Shown: positions 27,644-37,528 of the stretch, in pieces
Layout of the letters: each line of letters starts with the position of its first letter
How positions within the stretch are numbered: the stretch's first letter is position 1
NCBI RefSeq assembly: GCF_001541315.1
Contig: NZ_LMVK01000001.1
Location: forward strand, 558,001-622,000
DNA length: 64,000 nt
Origin: Agrobacterium tumefaciens str. B6
GTDB lineage: Bacteria; Pseudomonadota; Alphaproteobacteria; Rhizobiales; Rhizobiaceae
Reading direction: 5' to 3'
Notes under the pieces: model-generated
Database searches by the model: none
The model's input: only the letters and a program-made list of their open reading frames with translations
What the model was told of the DNA's origin: nothing
Made by a program: the position numbers and the translations under genes

Positions 27644-30547
27644 ATGAGCGACACCGCAGAAAAACTGGACTACTCCTCCACCCTCTATCTGCCGCAGACG
27701 GATTTTCCGATGCGCGCTGGCCTGCCGCAGAAGGAACCGGAAACGGTGAAGCGCTGGCAGGAGATGGGCCTCTACAAGCGCCTGCGCGCTTCCGCCGCCG
27801 GCCGCGAGAAATTCGTGCTGCATGACGGCCCACCCTATGCCAACGGCAACATCCACATCGGCCATGCGCTGAACAAGATCCTGAAGGACGTCATCACCCG
27901 CTCGTTCCAGATGCGCGGTTACGATGCCAATTACGTTCCGGGCTGGGATTGCCACGGCCTGCCGATCGAATGGAAGATCGAGGAAGCCTATCGCGCCAGG
28001 GGCAAGAACAAGGACGAGGTTCCGGTCAACGAATTCCGCAAGGAATGCCGTGACTTCGCGGCCGGCTGGATCAAGGTTCAGTCGGAAGAGTTCAAGCGCC
28101 TCGGCATCGAAGGCGACTTCGAAAACCCTTATACGACGATGAACTTCCACGCCGAAGCCCGCATCGCCGGCGAACTCCTGAAGATCGCCAAGAGCGGCCA
28201 GCTCTATCGCGGCTCCAAGCCGATCATGTGGTCGGTCGTCGAGCGCACGGCGCTGGCGGAAGCCGAAGTCGAATATGCCGATGTCGAGAGCGACATGATC
28301 TGGGTGAAATTCCCGGTAAAGGACGCTGCGCCCGCTCTTTCCGGCGTCTCCGTCGTCATCTGGACGACCACGCCGTGGACCATCCCCGGCAACCGCGCCA
28401 TCGCGTTTTCTTCGCGGGTCGAATATGGTCTTTTCGAAGTTGAAAGCGCGCAGAATGATTTTGGCCCGCAGCCGGGCGAAAAGCTGATCTTCGCCAAGAA
28501 GCTGGCCGATGAGGCCGCAGCCAAGGCGAAGCTGACCTTCAAGCTCGTTCGCGACGTGAAAACCGAAGAACTGGCCGCCATCACCTGCGCCCACCCTTTG
28601 GCTTCGCTCGGTTACGATTTCCCGGTTCCGCTTCTCGAAGGCGATCACGTCACCGACGATGCCGGTACGGGCTTCGTGCACACCGCGCCGAGCCATGGCC
28701 GCGAGGACTTTGACGTCTGGACCGCGCATCAGCGCGAGCTGGAAGCGCGCGGTGTTTCGTCGGCCATCCCGTTCCCGGTCGGTGACGATGGTTTCTACAC
28801 CGAAGACGCTCCCGGTTTCGGCCCGTCCGCCGAAGGCGGCGCTGCCCGCGTCATGGATGATAACGGCAAGAAGGGCGACGCCAACGACCGCGTCATCAAG
28901 GCGCTGATCGCTGCCAATAACCTGTTTGCCCGCGGCCGCCTGAAGCACAGCTATCCGCATAGCTGGCGCTCCAAGAAGCCGGTCATCTTCCGCAACACGC
29001 CGCAATGGTTCGTCTATATGGACAAGGAACTGGGCGACGGCACGACGCTGCGTTCGCGCTCCTTGAACGCCATCGATCAGACCCGCTTCGTTCCGGCCTC
29101 CGGCCAGAACCGCCTGCGCGCCATGATCGAAGGCCGTCCCGACTGGGTTCTGTCGCGCCAGCGCAGCTGGGGCGTGCCGATCGCCGTTTTCGCCGACGAG
29201 CATGGTGAGGTTCTGGTCGACGAGGCCGTCAACGCCCGTATCATCGAGGCTTTCGAAGCTGAAGGTGCGGATGCCTGGTTTGCCGAAGGCGCCAAGGAAC
29301 GTTTCCTCGGCAATGACCACGACCACGCCAAATGGCAGCAGGTCATGGACATCCTCGATGTGTGGTTCGACAGCGGTTGCACCCACACCTTCACGCTTGA
29401 AGACCGCCCGGACATGAAGTGGCCGGCGGATGTCTATCTCGAAGGTTCCGACCAGCATCGCGGCTGGTTCCATTCGTCGCTGCTCGAAAGCTGCGCGACG
29501 CGCGGCCGCGCGCCCTATAACGCCGTTGTCACCCATGGTTTCACCATGGATGAGAAGGGCGAGAAGATGTCCAAGTCCAAGGGCAACGTCGTCTCGCCGC
29601 AGGAAGTCATGAAGGACGCCGGCGCCGATATCCTGCGCCTGTGGGTCATGACGACGGATTATTGGGAAGACCAGCGTCTCGGCAAGGCCATCATCCAGAC
29701 CAATGTCGATGCCTATCGCAAGCTGCGCAACACCATCCGCTGGATGCTCGGTACGCTCGCCCATTATAAGGGCGAAGAGATCGCCTATGACGATCTGCCG
29801 GAGCTGGAAAAGCTGGTGCTGCATCGCCTGTCCGATCTGGATAAGGTCGTGCGCGAGGGTTATGACGGCTTCGAGTTCAAGAAGATCGCCCGCGCGCTGG
29901 TGGATTTCGCCAATGTCGAGCTTTCGGCCTTCTATTTCGATATCCGCAAGGACACGCTTTATTGCGACGCGCCGTCGTCGCTGAAGCGCCGGGCATCGCT
30001 GTCGGTCATCGCCAAGCTGTTCGATTGCCTTGTTTCCTGGCTCGCGCCCATGCTGCCCTTCACCACCGAAGAAGCGTGGCTATCGCGTTATCCGGATGCG
30101 GAATCGGTGCATCTTGCCCAGTTCCCGGAAATCCCGGCGGAATGGAAGAACGACGCGCTGGAAGCGAAGTGGGAGAAAATCCGCAAGGTCCGCACGGTCG
30201 TGACAGGCGCGCTGGAAGTCGAACGCCGCGAAAAGCGTATCGGCTCCTCGCTCGAAGCCGCGCCCGTCGTGCACATTGCCGACGCCGATCTTCTGGCGGC
30301 GCTGAAGGGGCAGGATTTCGCCGAAATCTGCATCACCTCGGCCATCTCGGTGGTTGGTGACGAAGGCCCCGCCGATGGCTTCCGCCTGCCGGAAGTGGCA
30401 AAGGTCGTGGTTGAGCAGAAGCTGGCGGAGGGCGTAAAATGCGCTCGCTCCTGGCGCATCACCACCGATGTCGGTTCCGATCCGGACTATCCGGAGGTTT
30501 CCGCCCGCGATGCGGCCGCGCTGCGCGAGCTTGCAGCCCTGGCATAA
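27644..30547 (+). CDS. ileS: isoleucyl-tRNA synthetase
   Basis: A 967-residue class I synthetase charging tRNA-Ile. The HIGH motif is in [13 protein letters not shown], the KMSKS loop in [14 protein letters not shown], and the CP1 editing domain lies between (for example [19 protein letters not shown]). The anticodon-binding domain follows. The C-terminal zinc finger of bacterial IleRS is degenerate: about residue 931 there is [13 protein letters not shown] and the later CxxC is absent. The length is normal for rhizobia. Confidence 0.97.
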   Translation: MSDTAEKLDYSSTLYLPQTDFPMRAGLPQKEPETVKRWQEMGLYKRLRASAAGREKFVLHDGPPYANGNIHIGHALNKILKDVITRSFQMRGYDANYVPGWDCHGLPIEWKIEEAYRARGKNKDEVPVNEFRKECRDFAAGWIKVQSEEFKRLGIEGDFENPYTTMNFHAEARIAGELLKIAKSGQLYRGSKPIMWSVVERTALAEAEVEYADVESDMIWVKFPVKDAAPALSGVSVVIWTTTPWTIPGNRAIAFSSRVEYGLFEVESAQNDFGPQPGEKLIFAKKLADEAAAKAKLTFKLVRDVKTEELAAITCAHPLASLGYDFPVPLLEGDHVTDDAGTGFVHTAPSHGREDFDVWTAHQRELEARGVSSAIPFPVGDDGFYTEDAPGFGPSAEGGAARVMDDNGKKGDANDRVIKALIAANNLFARGRLKHSYPHSWRSKKPVIFRNTPQWFVYMDKELGDGTTLRSRSLNAIDQTRFVPASGQNRLRAMIEGRPDWVLSRQRSWGVPIAVFADEHGEVLVDEAVNARIIEAFEAEGADAWFAEGAKERFLGNDHDHAKWQQVMDILDVWFDSGCTHTFTLEDRPDMKWPADVYLEGSDQHRGWFHSSLLESCATRGRAPYNAVVTHGFTMDEKGEKMSKSKGNVVSPQEVMKDAGADILRLWVMTTDYWEDQRLGKAIIQTNVDAYRKLRNTIRWMLGTLAHYKGEEIAYDDLPELEKLVLHRLSDLDKVVREGYDGFEFKKIARALVDFANVELSAFYFDIRKDTLYCDAPSSLKRRASLSVIAKLFDCLVSWLAPMLPFTTEEAWLSRYPDAESVHLAQFPEIPAEWKNDALEAKWEKIRKVRTVVTGALEVERREKRIGSSLEAAPVVHIADADLLAALKGQDFAEICITSAISVVGDEGPADGFRLPEVAKVVVEQKLAEGVKCARSWRITTDVGSDPDYPEVSARDAAALRELAALA

Positions 30548-30689
30548 TGAAAATGGCCGGATGAATTGCGCTTTGCCTCTTCATCCGGTACACCTGCCTG
30601 AAAATGGCCGGATTTGCACGGCAATGCGGGCTGCCGCCTGCCGAAAGACGATGTCTGGCGCAGTGGGACGGACGGCTGGAAGGGTTTCG

Positions 30690-31331
30690 ATGAAGACGAT
30701 GCAGGGTAATGCGCAGGGTTTGGGCATGTTTCGCACGGTTGTTGGCATCACGGCGATAGGCGTGCTGCTCGGCGCCTGCACGAGCCCGACCTACGGTACG
30801 GGCAAGACGGCGGCTGAACAGCTTGTCGACGATCTTGGCAACGCGACCTCGATCACCGGTGACCAGAGCAAGCGCAACCTGAAATACAGCCCCCGCCCGG
30901 GTCTCGTCGTTCCCGCCCAGACCCGTGCCGAACAGCTGGCCACGCCGCAGCAGAACATGGCAAGCCGCGAAAACAACCCGCAATGGGTGGAATCGCCGGA
31001 AGAAACCCGCGAACGTCTGCGCGACGAAGCGGATGCCAATAAGAACAACCCGCATTACCGCTCGCCGTTGCTCGCCGGTAACGGCACTGCCGGCCAGATG
31101 ACCGAAAGCCAGAAATGGGAAGCCTTCCGCAAGGCGAAGGCCGAAGCCCAGGGCGGCTCGGTCGTCAACGCCCAGCGCAAGTTCCTCACCGACCCGCCGG
31201 CTGAATATCGCAGCGTCCCGCAGGATCAGCTGACCGATCTCGGCGAGCCGGAGCAGAAGAAAGAAAAGCGCCGCAAGAAAGAAGCGGCAGTCGCCGGCAC
31301 CGGCAAGAGCTGGTGGAACCCCTTCCAGTAA
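30690..31331 (+). CDS. predicted lipoprotein of unknown function
   Basis: A 213-residue protein with a lipoprotein signal (FRTVVGITAIGVLLGAC, lipobox LLGAC), so it should be lipid-anchored in the envelope. The rest is hydrophilic, rich in Glu, Lys, Asn and Pro, and ends in a Lys-rich tail (EQKKEKRRKKEAAVAGTGKS) and SWWNPF. It is likely disordered. ATG 30690 follows AAGGG; ATG 30726 would give a shorter, typical signal. It is 142 bases after ileS on the same strand and recognisable only as a conserved alphaproteobacterial hypothetical. Confidence 0.78.
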   Translation: MKTMQGNAQGLGMFRTVVGITAIGVLLGACTSPTYGTGKTAAEQLVDDLGNATSITGDQSKRNLKYSPRPGLVVPAQTRAEQLATPQQNMASRENNPQWVESPEETRERLRDEADANKNNPHYRSPLLAGNGTAGQMTESQKWEAFRKAKAEAQGGSVVNAQRKFLTDPPAEYRSVPQDQLTDLGEPEQKKEKRRKKEAAVAGTGKSWWNPFQ

Positions 31332-31381
31332 AAACGAATGGCTGATGGCCTGCGGGAAAGCATGAGCCTCCCGCCGGCCGC

Positions 31382-31840
31382 TCAATCGTCGAGGCGTTTC
31401 TCGCGAAAGAATTGCCGTAGGATGTCAGCACTTTCGCTTTCCGCCAGCCCGGAATAGACATCCGGCGCGTGGTGGCAGGTCGGCTGGCTGAAGAAGCGCA
31501 CGCCATTATGCACCGCGCCGCCCTTGGGGTCTTCCGCGCCATAATAGAGCCGGCGGATACGGGCGAATGAAATCGCCGCAGCACACATGGTGCAGGGCTC
31601 CAGTGTCACGTAGAGATCAGCGCCGGGCAGGCGTTCCTGCTCCAGCGCTTCGCAGGCCATGCGGATCACGGCGATTTCGGCGTGCGCCGTCACATCATTC
31701 AATTCACGGGTGCGGTTGCCGGAACGGGCGATGACGCGGCCGTCCAGAACCAGTACGGCGCCGATCGGAACCTCCTGCCGCTCGCCGGCGGCACGGGCTT
31801 CCGCCAGCGCCAGTTCCATGAAATGCGTCCTTTCGGCCAT
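31382..31840 (-). CDS. tadA: tRNA adenosine(34) deaminase
   Basis: A 152-residue zinc deaminase converting adenosine-34 to inosine in tRNA-Arg. The catalytic motif is THAEIAVIRMA (His-Ala-Glu) and the zinc cysteines are in PCTMCAAAI. The remaining RIRRLYYGAEDPKGGAV segment is characteristic of TadA rather than cytidine deaminases. Divergent from the pseudouridine synthase gene. Confidence 0.93.
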   Translation of the reverse strand: MAERTHFMELALAEARAAGERQEVPIGAVLVLDGRVIARSGNRTRELNDVTAHAEIAVIRMACEALEQERLPGADLYVTLEPCTMCAAAISFARIRRLYYGAEDPKGGAVHNGVRFFSQPTCHHAPDVYSGLAESESADILRQFFREKRLDD

Positions 31841-31911
31841 TGCGTTTCAATTTCCTCTTAACCCTTGTGCTTGGACCTGATAGGACAGCCCAAACAACAG
31901 GCAAACAGCAA

Positions 31912-33870
31912 ATGACTTTTAAAGACAAGCCGAAGCGTGACGGCGGCAAGACAATTAGCCGCGACAAGAAGCCGAAAGGCCCCGGCAAGCCCGCCGCAGA
32001 GCGCGAAAAGAAACCGACCGAGGCAAAGGCCGCCCCGGCGCCGGAAACCGTTGGCGGCTCCAAGCCCGAGCGCATTTCCAAGATCATGGCGCGCGCAGGT
32101 GTGGCCTCGCGCCGCGATGTCGAGCGCATGATCATGGAAGGCCGCGTGTCGCTGAACGGCGTCAAGCTGGATACACCGGTGGTCAACGCCACGCTGTCGG
32201 ACAAGATCGAAGTCGACGGCATGCCGATTCGCGGTGCCGAGCGCACGCGCCTGTGGCTCTATCACAAGCCCGCCGGTCTGGTGACGACCAATTCCGACCC
32301 GGAAGGCCGCCCGACCGTTTTCGACAATCTGCCGAGCGAACTGCCGCGCGTTCTGTCCATCGGCCGCCTCGATATCAATACCGAAGGCCTGCTGCTGCTC
32401 ACCAATGATGGCGGTCTCTCCCGCGTGCTGGAACTGCCGACCACCGGCTGGCTGCGCCGTTACCGCGTCCGCGCCCATGGCGAGGTCGATCAGGCAGCGC
32501 TCGACAAGCTGAAGGAAGGCATTGCCGTCGATGGCGTGCTTTATGGCGCAATCGACGCGACGCTCGACCGTACCCAGGGTCACAACGTCTGGATCAGCAT
32601 GGGCCTGCGTGAAGGCAAGAACCGCGAGATCAAGAACGTGCTCGGCGCACTCGGCCTCGAGGTCAACCGCCTGATCCGCGTTTCCTACGGTCCGTTCCAG
32701 CTCGGCGATCTCGCCGAAGGCAAGGTGCTGGAAGTGCGCGGCCGCATGCTGCGCGACCAGCTCGGACCGCGTCTGATCGAACAGGCCGGCGCCAATTTTG
32801 ACGCGCCGATCTATAATGCGCCCGTTGAAGACGAGGAAGACAACACGCCGAAGCGGGCGGTGAAGTCCGAATGGGCAAAGAGCGATGCGCCGGAAGGCAA
32901 GCCGCGTTTCGACAAGGCTGTCGGCAAGCCGGAAGACCGTCGCGAAAAGGCGCTCGGACGGCTGGATACCAAGCGCGGCGACAAGCCGGCTGGAAAGTTC
33001 GGCTCCAAGCCCGCCGGGAAATTTGGCGCAAAGGGCCGCAGCGAGGATGATGGCGACGACCGCCGCCCACGCCAGCCCGCCGGCACCAGCCGCACGGCCA
33101 ATGTCTGGATGGCGCCCGGTGCAAGGCCCACCCGTGACGGCAAGGAGCGCAAGTCTTCCGCCCGCGCGGAAGCCGAAAACCTCTTCAAGAAGCCTTCCGC
33201 CCAGGACGAGGCGCGCCGCAACGTTGTGCGGCATGCGGATGCCGAGGGCGAGTGGATCCGCTCAGATTCTCCCCGCGAAGAAGAAGGTGGCCGCGGACGC
33301 GGCGACCGTCCGCGCGGCGAAAAGAGCTTTGGCGATCGTGGTGGACGCGGCGGAAAGCCGTTCGGTGACCGGCCATTCCGCGACAAGCCGCGCGAAGAGG
33401 GTGATCGCCCGCGTGGCGACCGCCCACGCGGCGAAAAGAGCTTCGGTGACCGCCCGGCGCGCGGCGGCAAACCTTTCGGCGACCGGCCGTTCCGTGACAA
33501 GCCGCGTGAAGAGGGTGATCGTCCGCGCAGTGACCGCCCACGCGGCGAAAAGAGTTTCGGTGATCGCACCGCCCGCGGTGAAAAACCTTTCGGTGACCGT
33601 CCGTTCCGCGACAGGCCCCGTGAAGACGGTGAGCGCCCACGCGGCGAGCGCCCGGCGGGAGACAAGCCCCGTGGCGGCAAGCCGGGCGGTAAACCCGGAT
33701 TCGGCAAGCCGTCCTTCGGGAAATCGGGCGAGCGTGGCGAACGTTCTGGTTTCTCAGGCAAGAGCAAAGGCCCCGGTGGTCCCGGCGGCGGCAAGCCGGG
33801 CGGCAAAGGCCCGGGTGGCAAACCTTCTGGAGGCAGGGGAATGACACGTAATGCGGATCGTAGGCGGTGA
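31912..33870 (+). CDS. rluB: 23S rRNA pseudouridine synthase (RluB-type) with a long disordered tail
   Basis: A 652-residue protein. Residues 46-90 form an S4 RNA-binding domain (ERISKIMARAGVASRRDVER) and about 100-290 form the RsuA/RluB catalytic domain with GRLDINTEGLLLLTNDGG, where the Asp is catalytic. RluB acts on U2605 of 23S rRNA; RluF- or RsuA-like specificity is not excluded. From about residue 300 on the protein is Arg/Gly/Lys/Asp/Pro-rich low complexity, including three 38-residue repeats. A short basic region also precedes the S4 domain. ATG 31912 replaces an upstream start at 31840 that runs through the divergent promoter region. It overlaps rsmD by 20 bases. Confidence 0.9.
   Translation: MTFKDKPKRDGGKTISRDKKPKGPGKPAAEREKKPTEAKAAPAPETVGGSKPERISKIMARAGVASRRDVERMIMEGRVSLNGVKLDTPVVNATLSDKIEVDGMPIRGAERTRLWLYHKPAGLVTTNSDPEGRPTVFDNLPSELPRVLSIGRLDINTEGLLLLTNDGGLSRVLELPTTGWLRRYRVRAHGEVDQAALDKLKEGIAVDGVLYGAIDATLDRTQGHNVWISMGLREGKNREIKNVLGALGLEVNRLIRVSYGPFQLGDLAEGKVLEVRGRMLRDQLGPRLIEQAGANFDAPIYNAPVEDEEDNTPKRAVKSEWAKSDAPEGKPRFDKAVGKPEDRREKALGRLDTKRGDKPAGKFGSKPAGKFGAKGRSEDDGDDRRPRQPAGTSRTANVWMAPGARPTRDGKERKSSARAEAENLFKKPSAQDEARRNVVRHADAEGEWIRSDSPREEEGGRGRGDRPRGEKSFGDRGGRGGKPFGDRPFRDKPREEGDRPRGDRPRGEKSFGDRPARGGKPFGDRPFRDKPREEGDRPRSDRPRGEKSFGDRTARGEKPFGDRPFRDRPREDGERPRGERPAGDKPRGGKPGGKPGFGKPSFGKSGERGERSGFSGKSKGPGGPGGGKPGGKGPGGKPSGGRGMTRNADRRR
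33313..33654 (+). repeat. three tandem 114-bp coding repeats in the pseudouridine synthase tail
   Basis: Copies begin at 33313, 33427 and 33541. Each encodes RGEKSFGDR, two variable residues, RGxKPFGDRPFRD and a PREEGDRPR-type linker (38 residues). Copies differ at scattered, mostly synonymous or conservative positions, so the array is not a sequencing artefact. Confidence 0.9.
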
Positions 33871-34408
33871 GTTCCGCGGCCGGACACTGGCCGCGCCGAA
33901 ATCGAATTCCATTCGTCCGACCATCGACAGGACGCGGGAAAGCCTCTTCAACATTTTAAGCCACGCCTATCCGGAAAGTCTGGACGGCACGCGCGTTCTG
34001 GACGTTTTTGCCGGAACGGGCGCGGTTGGTCTGGAGGCGCTTTCGCGCGGCTGTCGTGTGGCGCTCTTCGTCGAAAACGGCGTGGAGGGCAGGGGGCTGC
34101 TCTGGGAAAATATCGATGCGCTGGGTCTGCATGGCCGCGCCCGCATTTTGCGGCGTGACGCCACCAAGCTCGGTGGTGTCAATAATATCGAGCCCTTCGA
34201 TCTTCTCTTCGCCGACCCGCCCTATGGCCATGGCCATGGTGAGAAGGCTTTCTCGGCAGCCCATGGCGGCGGCTGGCTGACACCTGGCGCGCTCGCCATT
34301 CTGGAAGAGCGCGGCGATGTGGCGGTAAAGGTCGATCCGGTATTCAAGCCGCTCGAAAGCCGCATCTTCGGCGACACGAAAATGCATTTCTACCGCTACG
34401 AGCCCTAG
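33851..34408 (+). CDS. rsmD: 16S rRNA (guanine-966 N2)-methyltransferase
   Basis: A 185-residue SAM-dependent methyltransferase modifying G966 of 16S rRNA. It begins MRIVGGEFRGRTL, a hallmark of RsmD, with RPTIDRTRESLFNIL, the SAM-binding DVFAGTGAVGLEALSRG and the catalytic DPPYG (from FADPPYGHG). It starts within the last 20 bases of rluB, so both rRNA-modification genes are coupled. Confidence 0.95.
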   Translation: MRIVGGEFRGRTLAAPKSNSIRPTIDRTRESLFNILSHAYPESLDGTRVLDVFAGTGAVGLEALSRGCRVALFVENGVEGRGLLWENIDALGLHGRARILRRDATKLGGVNNIEPFDLLFADPPYGHGHGEKAFSAAHGGGWLTPGALAILEERGDVAVKVDPVFKPLESRIFGDTKMHFYRYEP

Positions 34409-34595
34409 AACCTTTCCAGGAAAAGTGGAGCCCGGTTTTCCGCCGGGAAATCCGACAGAACAAAGAGTTGGAGTGTTTTCGCGATTTAAAGAAAAGCGAA
34501 AACGCTCTGATAGGAACACCTCCCGTCACGCCACGGTCTTGTCTTCTTTGCCGAATAGGCAGAGTCTTTGCCGCGGAAAGAATTTGGGTGTGCGC

Positions 34596-35522
34596 ATGGA
34601 GCAGGGTGTAAACGAAAGCGTCACGATCGTCCGCGCCGGGGAAGAGGTTCTCCAAGGTGACAGCACGGGTGGCCACGAGCCGACATTCGGACTGGCGCTC
34701 GGCGGCGGCGGGGCGCGGGGCATCTGCCACATCAACGTCATCGAGGCGCTGGACGAACTCGGCATCCGGCCCGTCGCGATTTCCGGTTCTTCCATCGGCT
34801 CCATCATCGGCGCGGGCATGGCAGCCGGCATGACCGGCCGCGAAATCCGCGAATACACGCTTGAACTCATGGGACGAAAGGGCTCGGTCGCCAACCGGCT
34901 CTGGAGCCTCGGCCCGGCATCGATGCGACACGCGGTGGACGGTTTTCGCCTTGGGCAGTTCAACCTCGAACTCATTCTGCACGCGCTGATGCCGCAGGCT
35001 CTGCCGAAGGATTTTTCGGAGCTTGCCATTCCGCTCAAAGTGATAACCACAGACTATTACGCGCAGACCGAAGTGGTGGTGGAACGCGGGGAGATCATCC
35101 AGGCGCTGGCGGCATCCGCGGCCATTCCGGCACTGTTCATGCCTGTTCGTATCGATGGCCGCATCATGATCGATGGCGGCATCTTCAACCCCGTGCCCTA
35201 TGAACATCTGCTGGATCGGGCCGATATCGTCATCGGCGTCGATGTCGTCGGCGGCCCCGAAGGCGACGGCACAACCATGCCGAACCGGCTGGACAGCCTG
35301 TTCGGCGCCAGCCAGCTGATGATGCAGGCGGCAATCGCCCTGAAACTGAGGCTACGCCCGCCGCATATTTTCCTGCGCCCGCCGGTGCACCGTTTCGGCG
35401 TGCTGGATTTCCTGAAGTCCGAGGAGGTGCTGAACGCGTCGGCTAGCATCAAGGACGACCTGAAACGGCAGATCGACATGCAGGTGGAGCTGTTTCATCG
35501 CGGGCAGGGTGTGGAGGCTTGA
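34596..35522 (+). CDS. patatin-like phospholipase (RssA/NTE type)
   Basis: A 308-residue serine hydrolase. The oxyanion motif GGGGARG is near residue 34, the nucleophile elbow GSSIG near residue 64 and the catalytic Asp in DGGIFNPVP near residue 190, giving the Ser-Asp dyad. ATG 34596 is chosen as the first codon after which the family alignment begins; the longer ORF from 34425 adds 57 residues of AT-rich leader. Likely a cytosolic or membrane-associated lipid acyl hydrolase; the substrate is unknown. The convergent Kef-type gene follows. Confidence 0.88.
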   Translation: MEQGVNESVTIVRAGEEVLQGDSTGGHEPTFGLALGGGGARGICHINVIEALDELGIRPVAISGSSIGSIIGAGMAAGMTGREIREYTLELMGRKGSVANRLWSLGPASMRHAVDGFRLGQFNLELILHALMPQALPKDFSELAIPLKVITTDYYAQTEVVVERGEIIQALAASAAIPALFMPVRIDGRIMIDGGIFNPVPYEHLLDRADIVIGVDVVGGPEGDGTTMPNRLDSLFGASQLMMQAAIALKLRLRPPHIFLRPPVHRFGVLDFLKSEEVLNASASIKDDLKRQIDMQVELFHRGQGVEA

Positions 35523-35582
35523 GCGGTACGTCCTGGATATTCGCTGGGAACAAGTGGCGCTCTTCCAGCCATCGCCTTTGAA

Positions 35583-37412
35583 TCACAGCGAAACTTCCGT
35601 CTCGCTCTCCTCCGAACCCTCTTCCTCCTCCCACTTTTCCGCCTTGGTCTTCGGCTTCATCAGCGGTTCCGGCTTCACCTCGCGCACCGGCTTGTTGTGC
35701 AGCATCTGCCGGCCGGCGGCGAGGCCTTCGACGGCCTGAAGCTCCAGCCGCTGCTCGTCGCGTTCGCGAATATCGTCGGCAATCGCCAGTGCCCTTTCGC
35801 CATCCATGTCGAGCCCCTCCAGAATGCGCCTGCCGAACAGCAGGCCGGATTCCAGCGTCTCGCGGATTTCATATTCCACGCCTCTTTTCCTGAGGTCGAG
35901 GGAATGCACGCGGTCATAAGAGCGGGCATAGATGCGCACGCTTGGAAATTCTGACTGGATCATGTCGATGATACGGTCGGTGACCTCCTTTTTATGGGTA
36001 CAGACCGCCACGAGATCGGCCCTTTCTATGCCGGCGGCGATCAGCACGTCCTTGCGGGTGCCGTCACCGAAAAAGATGCGAAAGCCGAACCGGGCGGCCT
36101 GACGCACGCGGTCGGCGGAACTGTCGATGACGGTTACGTCGCGCCCGCCGGCGAGAAGAATCTGTGAGGCGATCTGGCCGAAACGGGAAAAGCCGATCAT
36201 CAGCACATCCGCGCCCGCCCCGTCGAAATCCTCTTCCAGCTTGTCCTCTTCCGCATCCTCCGCCGTCAGCCGCCGCGAAATCACGGCCAGAAGCGGCGTC
36301 AGCGCCATGGAAAGCGTGACAACGGCAACGAGGATCGAGGCGGTTGCCTGCGGAAACAGCCCGGAGGCCGCCGCCGTGGTGAAAAGCACGAAACCGAATT
36401 CGCCGCCCTGCGCCAGAAGCAGCGCAATCCGGCTCGATGCATAACGCGAGGAGCCGGCGATCCGGCAGAGGCCATAGATCAGGGCAGCCTTCACCGCCAT
36501 CATCGCCGGCACGGCGATCAGGATGAGGACGATGTGCTCATAAACGATATGGATGTGCAGTGACATGCCGACGGCCATGAAGAACAACGCCAGAAACAGC
36601 CCGCGAAACGGCTCGATATCGGCCTCCAGCTCATGGCGATAGGAAGATTCCGACAGCATCAGCCCGGCCAGCAGCGCACCCATGCCCATGGAAAGCCCGA
36701 CCATCTCCATGATGGCGGCAGCACCGATGACGACAAAAAGGGCGGCCGCGATCATCACTTCACGCGCACCCGTGCGGGCGATGATCTGGAACATCGGCGT
36801 GAGCAGGTAACGCCCGGCCAGCACCATGCCCGCCACAGCAACGACGGAGGCGATGAGATCGGACACCATCGAATCCGTCGGCACATCCGGGCGGTTGGAA
36901 AGAATGGTGACGAGGGCAAGAAGCGGCACGATGGCAAGGTCCTGAAACAGCAGGATAGAGAAGGACCGGTTGCCATGCCGCGTATTCATGTCGCCGTCAT
37001 CGGCAAGGATTTGCAGCGCAAAGGCGGTGGAGGAAAGCGCAAGACCGAAACCCGCAACCACGCTTCCCCGCCAGTCGATCAGCCCCGCCCACCATGCAAT
37101 GGCCGCCAGCACGCTGCCGGTCACCAGCACCTGAGCCAACCCCAGGCCTAAAATATCGCGCCGCATCTGCCAGATGCGTGAAGGCTTGAGTTCAAGGCCG
37201 ATGATGAAGAGCAGGAAAACGACGCCCAGTTCCGAGACGTTGAAGATGTCCTTCGCATCCGTGACCAGATGCAGGAACGGGCCGATGATGATGCCGGCGA
37301 CCAGATAACCGAGCACGGTGCCAAGCCCGAGCTTGCGGAAAACGGAGGCCGCGATGACCGCGCCGGCCAGAAGCAGCAATGGTTCGGAAAAGAGAGCGTC
37401 GTGCTCGGTCAT
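35583..37412 (-). CDS. CPA2-family cation:proton antiporter with TrkA-N domain (Kef type)
   Basis: A 609-residue protein. The N-terminal 390 residues contain about a dozen hydrophobic helices of the CPA2 antiporter fold (GLGTVLGYLVAGIIIGPFL, GFGLALSSTAFALQIL). Residues about 410-540 form an NAD-binding TrkA-N domain (VLMIGFSRFGQIASQILL, FGDGTRKDVLIAAGI). This matches KefB/KefC glutathione-gated potassium efflux systems or related YbaL transporters. No KefF/KefG partner is adjacent, so gating is uncertain. The start MTEHDALF (37412) is preferred to the longer 37499 form. The last residues are an acidic and basic tail. Confidence 0.9.
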   Translation of the reverse strand: MTEHDALFSEPLLLLAGAVIAASVFRKLGLGTVLGYLVAGIIIGPFLHLVTDAKDIFNVSELGVVFLLFIIGLELKPSRIWQMRRDILGLGLAQVLVTGSVLAAIAWWAGLIDWRGSVVAGFGLALSSTAFALQILADDGDMNTRHGNRSFSILLFQDLAIVPLLALVTILSNRPDVPTDSMVSDLIASVVAVAGMVLAGRYLLTPMFQIIARTGAREVMIAAALFVVIGAAAIMEMVGLSMGMGALLAGLMLSESSYRHELEADIEPFRGLFLALFFMAVGMSLHIHIVYEHIVLILIAVPAMMAVKAALIYGLCRIAGSSRYASSRIALLLAQGGEFGFVLFTTAAASGLFPQATASILVAVVTLSMALTPLLAVISRRLTAEDAEEDKLEEDFDGAGADVLMIGFSRFGQIASQILLAGGRDVTVIDSSADRVRQAARFGFRIFFGDGTRKDVLIAAGIERADLVAVCTHKKEVTDRIIDMIQSEFPSVRIYARSYDRVHSLDLRKRGVEYEIRETLESGLLFGRRILEGLDMDGERALAIADDIRERDEQRLELQAVEGLAAGRQMLHNKPVREVKPEPLMKPKTKAEKWEEEEGSEESETEVSL

Positions 37413-37528
37413 GCGGGCGGACTTTCGAATAGGGTGGCGACAATACCGTCCGAATGGAGAAAGCGGCGTTTCGCCCTTGATGCGGGGTTGCTGGCACAAT
37501 AAATGGAACAGGAATGAAAGGCCAACTC

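Noticed and set aside
27377..29824. 815-codon open frame opposite ribF and ileS
   Set aside because: It lies on the complementary strand of ileS, an unmistakable gene, and is a product of GC-rich codon bias; its translation resembles no protein family.
33313..33654. Possible CRISPR array
   Set aside because: Repeats are 114 bp with no unique spacers, stay in frame and encode the tail of a pseudouridine synthase.
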